Assembly (NCBI GenBank): GCA_017416705.1
Contig: JAFQBG010000007.1
Span: forward strand, 27,674-91,673
Length of the DNA: 64,000 nucleotides
Reading direction: 5' to 3'
Source: Bacteroidaceae bacterium
GTDB taxonomy: Bacteria; Bacteroidota; Bacteroidia; Bacteroidales; Bacteroidaceae
Part shown: positions 59,926 to 64,000 of the stretch, in pieces
How positions within the stretch are numbered: the stretch's first letter is position 1
Layout: every line of letters starts with the position of its first letter
The notes under the pieces: generated by a model
Told to the model about the DNA's origin: nothing
Databases searched by the model: none
Seen by the model: the letters and a program-made list of their open reading frames with translations, nothing else
Translations under genes and position numbers: made by a program

Positions 59926-61689
59926 ATGAACAAATTCGATATCAGCAACGAGTACAATAAGCTGCACAGCCAATACCCTATGACAGGCCACAGGCCTGTC
60001 ATAGGCATAACAGCAAACTTCAACGAAGGTAACGCCTGCCTTGCCGAAGCCTACTATGCCTCGGTGCTGCATGCAGGCGGTGTGCCGTTGCTCATCCCCC
60101 CATACGTCGAGCGTGGAGCGTTAATAAATACGCTCTCCACGCTCGACGGCATTATATTGTCGGGCGGTGCCGACATTGACCCGCGCTACATGGGCGAGGA
60201 ACCCGACTACAATCTGCTGCATAGCATAAATGCCAAACGCGACGAGCAGGAACTGTTGCTTGTACGGCTGGCCACAGACCGCCAACTGCCCATATTGGGA
60301 ATATGCCGCGGCATACAGACACTTGCAGCCGCACTTGGTGGCAAAGTACACCAAGATATTTATGCAAGCATGGGACAAGGGTTGCTCAACCACGACCAAA
60401 CCGAGGAGCGCGGAGTGGCCACACACGCGGTGCAATTGTCGCAAGGCTCGCGCCTTGCAACAATTTTCGACACCACCACGCTGGCAGTGAACACATTCCA
60501 CCACCAAGCAGTGTCGCAGGTGCCACCGGGCTTCGCTGCCTCGGCACACTCCGACGACGGTGTCATCGAGGGCATGGAAGCCATTGACGGGCGTTCCATA
60601 ATAGGCGTGCAATGGCATCCCGAAAGTTTTATACTGCACAATGCCAACCGCTGCATGATGCCCATATTCGAATGGCTGGTGAACGAGGCAGCGTTATACC
60701 ACGCCACAACAACCCTGCACGCCGACATGCTATCGGTCGATTCGCATTGCGACACCCCCATGACATTCGAAAAAGGCTATGAGTTTTTCGAGCGTAGCAA
60801 CCACGCGCTCATCGACCTGCACAAAATGAACGAGGGTGCGCTGGACGTTGCCACCATGGTAGCCTACCTGAAACAGGGCGAGCGCGACGAAAAATCGCTA
60901 CGCGAGGCCACAAAAAAAGCCGACGACATACTGTCGCAAATAGAAAGCAAGGTAGAACGTTGCGCCGACAGCCTTGCAATAGCCCGCACCCCCGACGAAG
61001 CATCGTTGCTTAAACAGATGGGCAAGAAAATCATAATGATGGGCATAGAAAACGGCTATGCCATAGGGCGCGACATAGCCAACATAGAACGCTACCGACG
61101 TCGCGGCGTGGTATATATGACACTGTGTCACAACGGCGACAACGACATTTGCGATTCGGCACGTGGCAGTGGCGAACATGGCGGGCTAAGCCCCTTCGGG
61201 CGCGAGGTAGTAGCCGAAATGAACCGCACAGGGATGATTATCGACCTGTCGCATGCCGCCGACACCACATTCTATCAGGTAATAGAGGCAAGCAAGCAGC
61301 CGGTGGTATGCTCGCACTCGTCGTGCAGGGCACTATGCAACCATGCCCGAAACCTCACCGACGAGCAAATTCGCGCCATAGCCGCCAAAGGCGGCGTGGT
61401 GCAGGTGACCATGTACAGCGGTTTTCTTGTAGAGCAAGGCACAGCCACGCTGCACCATTTCATGCGCCACTTGGAACACGCCATAGCCGTTGCAGGCATC
61501 GATCACGTGGGCATAGGCACCGATTTCGACGGCGACGGCGGCATCGTAGGTTGCGCCGACGCATCGCAACTGCGCAATATCACGCGCGAGCTTCTGCGTC
61601 GCGGATATTCGCGGCACGACATACAGAAAATATGGGGTGGCAATTGGTGGCGCGTAATGCGTCAAGTGCAACAAAACAGCCCGGCGTAA
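59926..61689 (+). CDS. Fusion of class I glutamine amidotransferase-like (peptidase C26) and membrane dipeptidase (M19) domains
   Basis: 587 residues. Residues 20-255 form a gamma-glutamyl-hydrolase domain (peptidase C26, PuuD-like): GGADIDPRYMGEEPD, nucleophile Cys127 in ILGICRGIQ, and His231-Glu233 in VQWHPESF. Residues 265-585 are an M19 dipeptidase: SVDSHCDTPMTF with His274 and Asp276, IDLSHAAD, VVCSHSSCRAL, and VGIGTDFDGDGG at the metal site. The fusion is known to me from Bacteroidales and would give both steps of glutamyl-dipeptide breakdown (gamma-glutamyl cleavage and dipeptide hydrolysis). No signal peptide, so cytoplasmic. Downstream of an Lrp-type regulator. Confidence 0.93.
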   Translation: MNKFDISNEYNKLHSQYPMTGHRPVIGITANFNEGNACLAEAYYASVLHAGGVPLLIPPYVERGALINTLSTLDGIILSGGADIDPRYMGEEPDYNLLHSINAKRDEQELLLVRLATDRQLPILGICRGIQTLAAALGGKVHQDIYASMGQGLLNHDQTEERGVATHAVQLSQGSRLATIFDTTTLAVNTFHHQAVSQVPPGFAASAHSDDGVIEGMEAIDGRSIIGVQWHPESFILHNANRCMMPIFEWLVNEAALYHATTTLHADMLSVDSHCDTPMTFEKGYEFFERSNHALIDLHKMNEGALDVATMVAYLKQGERDEKSLREATKKADDILSQIESKVERCADSLAIARTPDEASLLKQMGKKIIMMGIENGYAIGRDIANIERYRRRGVVYMTLCHNGDNDICDSARGSGEHGGLSPFGREVVAEMNRTGMIIDLSHAADTTFYQVIEASKQPVVCSHSSCRALCNHARNLTDEQIRAIAAKGGVVQVTMYSGFLVEQGTATLHHFMRHLEHAIAVAGIDHVGIGTDFDGDGGIVGCADASQLRNITRELLRRGYSRHDIQKIWGGNWWRVMRQVQQNSPA

Positions 61690-61752
61690 GCATGCCAAGA
61701 ATAAAAAAAGAGCAGAATTTTAAAAAATATTGAAATTTTTTCGTCAATATTG

Positions 61753-61782
61753 TTGCACATTACCGAAAAAGACGTACCTTTG
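61753..61782 (+). promoter_or_regulatory. Promoter of tRNA-Pro
   Basis: TTG at 61753-61755, a 19-nt spacer and TACCTTTG at 61775-61782; the tRNA starts 25 nt later. Confidence 0.75.
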
Positions 61783-61806
61783 CAATCGCAAACAGATGTT
61801 TAGCGG

Positions 61807-61881
61807 CGGGATGTAGCTCAGCCCGGTTAGAGTACACGTCTGGGGGGCGTGGTGTCGCTGGTTCGAATCCAGTCATCCCGA
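61807..61881 (+). tRNA. tRNA-Pro (anticodon GGG)
   Basis: 75 nt: acceptor CGGGATG/CATCCCG, D arm GCTC...GAGT, anticodon stem CACGT/GCGTG with loop CTGGGGG (anticodon GGG), T arm GCTGG-TTCGAAT-CCAGT, discriminator A. CCA not encoded. Confidence 0.96.
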
Positions 61882-61887
61882 CTAAAC

Positions 61888-61928
61888 AAAATCCTTGGAA
61901 ATCTCGATTTCCAAGGATTTTTCTTTTT
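61888..61928 (+). terminator. Terminator of tRNA-Pro
   Basis: AAAATCCTTGGAAATC (61888-61903) and GATTTCCAAGGATTTT (61906-61921) followed by T-rich sequence. Confidence 0.9.
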
Positions 61929-61988
61929 ACCCCCAATCCTGCCGCATAGGGACAAAAAAAATTGAGAGCCATCTGCTCTCAATCATAG

Positions 61989-62060
61989 TAGCGGGGGAAG
62001 GGATCGAACCTCCGGCCTTTGGGTTATGAGCCCAACGAGCTACCACTGCTCCACCCCGCG
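61989..62060 (-). tRNA. Initiator tRNA-fMet (anticodon CAU)
   Basis: 72 nt on the minus strand. Anticodon loop CTCATAA; three G-C pairs next to it (GGG/CCC), A11-U24 pair in the D stem and an unpaired first base (C1 opposite U72) mark an initiator rather than elongator tRNA. Acceptor CGCGGGG/CCCCGCT, T arm GGAGG-TTCGATC-CCTTC. CCA not encoded. Confidence 0.92.
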
Positions 62061-62081
62061 ATGCGGTTCTAAAAACTGTTG

Positions 62082-62112
62082 CAAAGGTAAGCACAATTTT
62101 CGGAATAGCAAA
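62082..62112 (-). promoter_or_regulatory. Promoter of initiator tRNA
   Basis: On the minus strand TTTTG (from 62112), 19 nt, TACCTTTG (62089-62082). The tRNA 5' end is 22 nt away. Confidence 0.75.
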
Positions 62113-62172
62113 ATTTAAACACACAAAAATGAAACAAAAGCCGAAAATTATTATTTTTTAACCATAAGCAAA

Positions 62173-62203
62173 TTGCACAAGTGTGTAAAAACAACTAATT
62201 TTG
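62173..62203 (+). promoter_or_regulatory. Promoter of the TetR-type gene
   Basis: TTG at 62173-62175, a 20-nt spacer and TAATTTTG at 62196-62203. The in-frame TTG at 62201 lies inside this box, so the start at 62231 is the right one. Confidence 0.75.
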
Positions 62204-62230
62204 CAACTGAATTATAACAATTTACAAGCA

Positions 62231-62839
62231 ATGTCCACTGCCGAGACAAGAGAACAGATTATAAAAGTGGCTCGTCGCCTGTTTGCACAAAAAGGCATAG
62301 ATAACATCACCATGAGCGACATAGCCGGCGAGGCCAACAAAAGCCGACGCACCGTTTACACCTATTTCAAAAGCAAGGAGGAGCTGTTGGAGGCATCCAT
62401 CGAAATGGAGGTAAAGAAAATTTCGGCAGCCACCACCAAAGTGGCAATGTCGAACCTGCCCCCGCACAAAAAAATCATAAAACTTGTTTTTGTGCGTCTG
62501 CATGCCACGCGCAACGTGGTTCGTCGCAACAGCCGTCTGAGCTCGGAGTATTTTAACAACGTATGGATAATAGAACACATACGTCGCAGTTTCGACTCCA
62601 AGGAGATTGCCCTGTTTCGTTCAATAATAGCCGAAGGCAAGCAAGCCGGCATTTTCAACGTCGAAAGCCCCGACCTTGCAGCGCGTTTCCTACACCTGTG
62701 CCTGAAAGGGGTCGAAGTACCTTATATAAATGGTATAGTGAGCAAGCATACCGATGACAAGCTAATGAACAGTTTCACCGAAAAAGTCATTCTTAACGCA
62801 CTTGGCACCAACCCAAGCAACATAGAACAACAAGCATGA
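62231..62839 (+). CDS. TetR-family transcriptional regulator
   Basis: 202 residues from ATG 62231. N-terminal TetR DNA-binding domain: EQIIKVARRLFAQKGIDNIT, MSDIAGEANKSRRTVYTYFK and SKEELLEASIEME. The C-terminal helical ligand domain is not distinctive (SSEYFNNVWIIEHIRRSFDS, LAARFLHLCLKGVEVPY). The ligand and targets are unknown; co-translation with the neighbouring RluA-type gene (ATGA overlap) is curious. It has its own good promoter. Other TetR genes of this form in Bacteroidales are local repressors. Confidence 0.93.
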   Translation: MSTAETREQIIKVARRLFAQKGIDNITMSDIAGEANKSRRTVYTYFKSKEELLEASIEMEVKKISAATTKVAMSNLPPHKKIIKLVFVRLHATRNVVRRNSRLSSEYFNNVWIIEHIRRSFDSKEIALFRSIIAEGKQAGIFNVESPDLAARFLHLCLKGVEVPYINGIVSKHTDDKLMNSFTEKVILNALGTNPSNIEQQA

Positions 62840-63519
62840 AAATACTATACGAGGACAACCATATAATAGTAGTAAACAAAGCGGCAGGCGAAATTGTTCA
62901 GGGCGACAAAACCGGCGATGAGTCGCTATGCGAGTCGCTGAAAAAATTCCTGAAAGAGAAATATAACAAGCCCGGCAATGTATTCGTGGGGCTGCCCCAC
63001 CGTCTGGACCGTCCGGTAAGCGGCGTTGTGGTTTTTGCAAAAACAAGCAAGGCGCTTGAACGCCTGAACGAGATGTTCCGCAACGGCAATGTGAAAAAAA
63101 TATATTGGGCCATAACAAAGGAGGCACCACAAGAGCACGAGGCGGAGTTGTCGCATTGGATATTGCGCAACGAAAAGAAAAACAAAAGTTTTGCATATAA
63201 CAAGGAGGTAAAAGGCAGTAAACACGCCCTGCTGCACTATCGCCACATAGCAGCCTCGCAAAACTACAACCTCATCGAAGTGGAACTGAAAACAGGACGC
63301 CACCACCAGATACGTTGCCAGCTGTCGGCAATAGGATGCCCCATAAAGGGCGACTTGAAATATGGTGCGGCGCGTTCCAATGTTGACGGCAGCATATCGT
63401 TGCATGCCCGCCACGTGGAGTTCATACACCCGGTGTCAAAAACACTCATCAGCATCACCGCCCCCACCCCACAGGACAATATTTGGAGATTTTTCGAGGA
63501 GCAACACTCCGCCGAATAA
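62836..63519 (+). CDS. RluA-family RNA pseudouridine synthase
   Basis: 227 residues. RluA/RsuA core: ILYEDNHIIVVNKAAGEIVQ, the catalytic Asp motif GLPHRLDRPVSGVVVFAKT, KIYWAITKE, and TGRHHQIRCQLSAIGCPIKGD near the end. It has no S4 domain, as in many short members. It converts particular uridines to pseudouridine in rRNA or tRNA; the target site cannot be read from sequence. The start overlaps the TetR stop by 4 nt (ATGA). No terminator; the dispersed repeats follow. Confidence 0.95.
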   Translation: MKILYEDNHIIVVNKAAGEIVQGDKTGDESLCESLKKFLKEKYNKPGNVFVGLPHRLDRPVSGVVVFAKTSKALERLNEMFRNGNVKKIYWAITKEAPQEHEAELSHWILRNEKKNKSFAYNKEVKGSKHALLHYRHIAASQNYNLIEVELKTGRHHQIRCQLSAIGCPIKGDLKYGAARSNVDGSISLHARHVEFIHPVSKTLISITAPTPQDNIWRFFEEQHSAE

Positions 63520-63591
63520 ACACCAAGGGGTTTATAAAGAGTAAAGAGTACAGAGTACAGATGAAAGATGACAGATAACAGAGTAAAATTG

Positions 63592-63755
63592 CTTGCTATG
63601 AATATCTATCAACTCCCTCCGCAACGCGGAGCGTTGCTCGTCCCTCTTCAAAGCGGGACAATTATATAGTTTTGCTTTCCACCCTCCAAACATTTGTAAA
63701 ATTCTCCCTCGCCGGAGAGGGAGTGGCAGCGACAAAGTCGATGACGAGGGAGTGG
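63592..63755. repeat. Dispersed repeat, modules L and R joined (copy 2)
   Basis: Module L (63592-63687) has hairpin GCAACGC-GGA-GCGTTGC (63621-63637), unlike the GCATTAGT/ACTAATGC version of copies 1 and 3, yet fully paired; then GTCCC...GGGAC (63640-63659). Module R (63688-63755) follows directly. Before them (63520-63591) lies AT-rich sequence with ACAGATAACAGAG motifs. Confidence 0.8.
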
Positions 63756-63815
63756 AAACAAGTGGAAAAGCAGAAAGTAGAAAGAAAAAAGTAGAAATAG
63801 CAAAGAGAATAATCG

Positions 63816-63923
63816 CTTGCTGTTGTTTTGTCAACTCCCTCCGCATTAGTCATCCGACTAATGCTCGTCCCTCTTCAACGAGGGACAATCATATTGCATT
63901 GCTTTCCACCCACCAAACATATT
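63816..63923. repeat. Dispersed repeat, module L (copy 3)
   Basis: Again CAACTCCCTCC, then GCATTAGT-CATCCG-ACTAATGC (63843-63864) and the perfect GTCCCTC-TTCAAC-GAGGGAC (63867-63886), tail CTTTCCACCCACCAAACA. The module R that follows copy 2 is missing here. Confidence 0.8.
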
Positions 63924-64000
63924 CAGAAAAAGACCGTCACCGTAAGGGATAGAGCGAGGCTTAGCGACGTTTTGGACAAGGGCGCAGGATGTTTGAGCCG
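63924..64000. repeat. Start of a further repeat-like segment, cut by the window end
   Basis: GC-richer sequence containing GTTTTGGACAAGGGCGCAGG, which I recall as part of intergenic repeats in Bacteroidales; it has no gene and continues beyond base 64000. This cannot be confirmed within the window. Confidence 0.35.

Noticed and set aside
62201-62230. TTG start for the TetR-type gene
   Set aside because: It overlaps the -7 promoter box; transcription would start after it.

Overview
The window reads as chromosomal DNA of a gut- or oral-type anaerobe of the order Bacteroidales (phylum Bacteroidota). The evidence is: type IX secretion genes (SprA, PorX, PorW); SusC-like outer-membrane barrel architecture; 2-oxoglutarate:ferredoxin oxidoreductase; menaquinone-type prenyltransferase; Pta-AckA acetate formation; lipoproteins and signal peptides ending before Gln; and promoters of the Bacteroidota form TTTG-N19-22-TAnnTTTG. 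Three tRNAs are present and none encodes its CCA end, which fits the cca gene in the window. The genus cannot be fixed from sequence alone. About 58 protein genes are supported, all on ordinary core-like chromosome; no phage, integrase, transposase, CRISPR array or plasmid functions were seen.

Layout. 1-5707: a same-strand run of seven secreted proteins of unknown function, starting with a gene cut by the window edge whose full paralogue closes the run. 5769-9167 (minus): a multi-domain transglutaminase-like lipoprotein and an MgtC-family membrane protein. 9479-19194: an ABC exporter, ruvA, and the giant T9SS translocon gene sprA. 19426-22592: small envelope proteins, a structured non-coding segment that looks like a small RNA or leader, and two secreted proteins sharing a nearly identical C-terminal domain. 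22793-28621: cca, a TolC-like protein, a Fur-family gene, tRNA-Arg, a TPR protein, and an AraC-type regulator overlapping a DNA-alkylation-repair-like gene. 28869-37567: fur-like, purA, a zinc peptidase, hisS, a UbiA/MenA prenyltransferase with a CPBP protease, then pta-ackA. 37640-41550 (minus): a six-gene unit led by efp (EF-P, glycosyltransferase, RadC, SufT-like, LpxH, small membrane protein). 41845-47337: TonB-receptor-like barrel and korAB. 47400-48277: 0.9 kb of non-coding, strongly structured dispersed repeats. 48278-49201: sirtuin and rubredoxin. 49278-57594 (minus): a compact unit with a Cys/His-rich membrane protein, a metal ABC permease, porW, porX, tsaE, an unknown gene and a YgiQ radical-SAM protein. 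57964-63519: two FKBP isomerases, an Lrp-type regulator, an amidotransferase-dipeptidase fusion, tRNA-Pro, initiator tRNA, TetR regulator and RluA-family pseudouridine synthase. 63520-64000: further copies of the same repeats.

How the genes work together. The physiological core is fermentative and ferredoxin-linked: KorAB oxidises 2-oxoglutarate with ferredoxin as acceptor, rubredoxin carries electrons, Pta-AckA yields ATP and acetate, and the UbiA-type enzyme probably serves menaquinone. The second theme is the envelope: SprA is the outer-membrane conduit of the T9SS, PorW its accessory lipoprotein and PorX its response regulator, with porX and porW directly adjacent and co-oriented. Many other genes encode periplasmic or outer-membrane proteins.

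The least explained parts are the secreted-protein run at the left edge, the structured segment at about 20805-20911 whose arm repeats just before the next start codon, and the dispersed repeats at 47.5-48.1 kb and 63.6-64.0 kb, in which a hairpin changes sequence while keeping its pairing.
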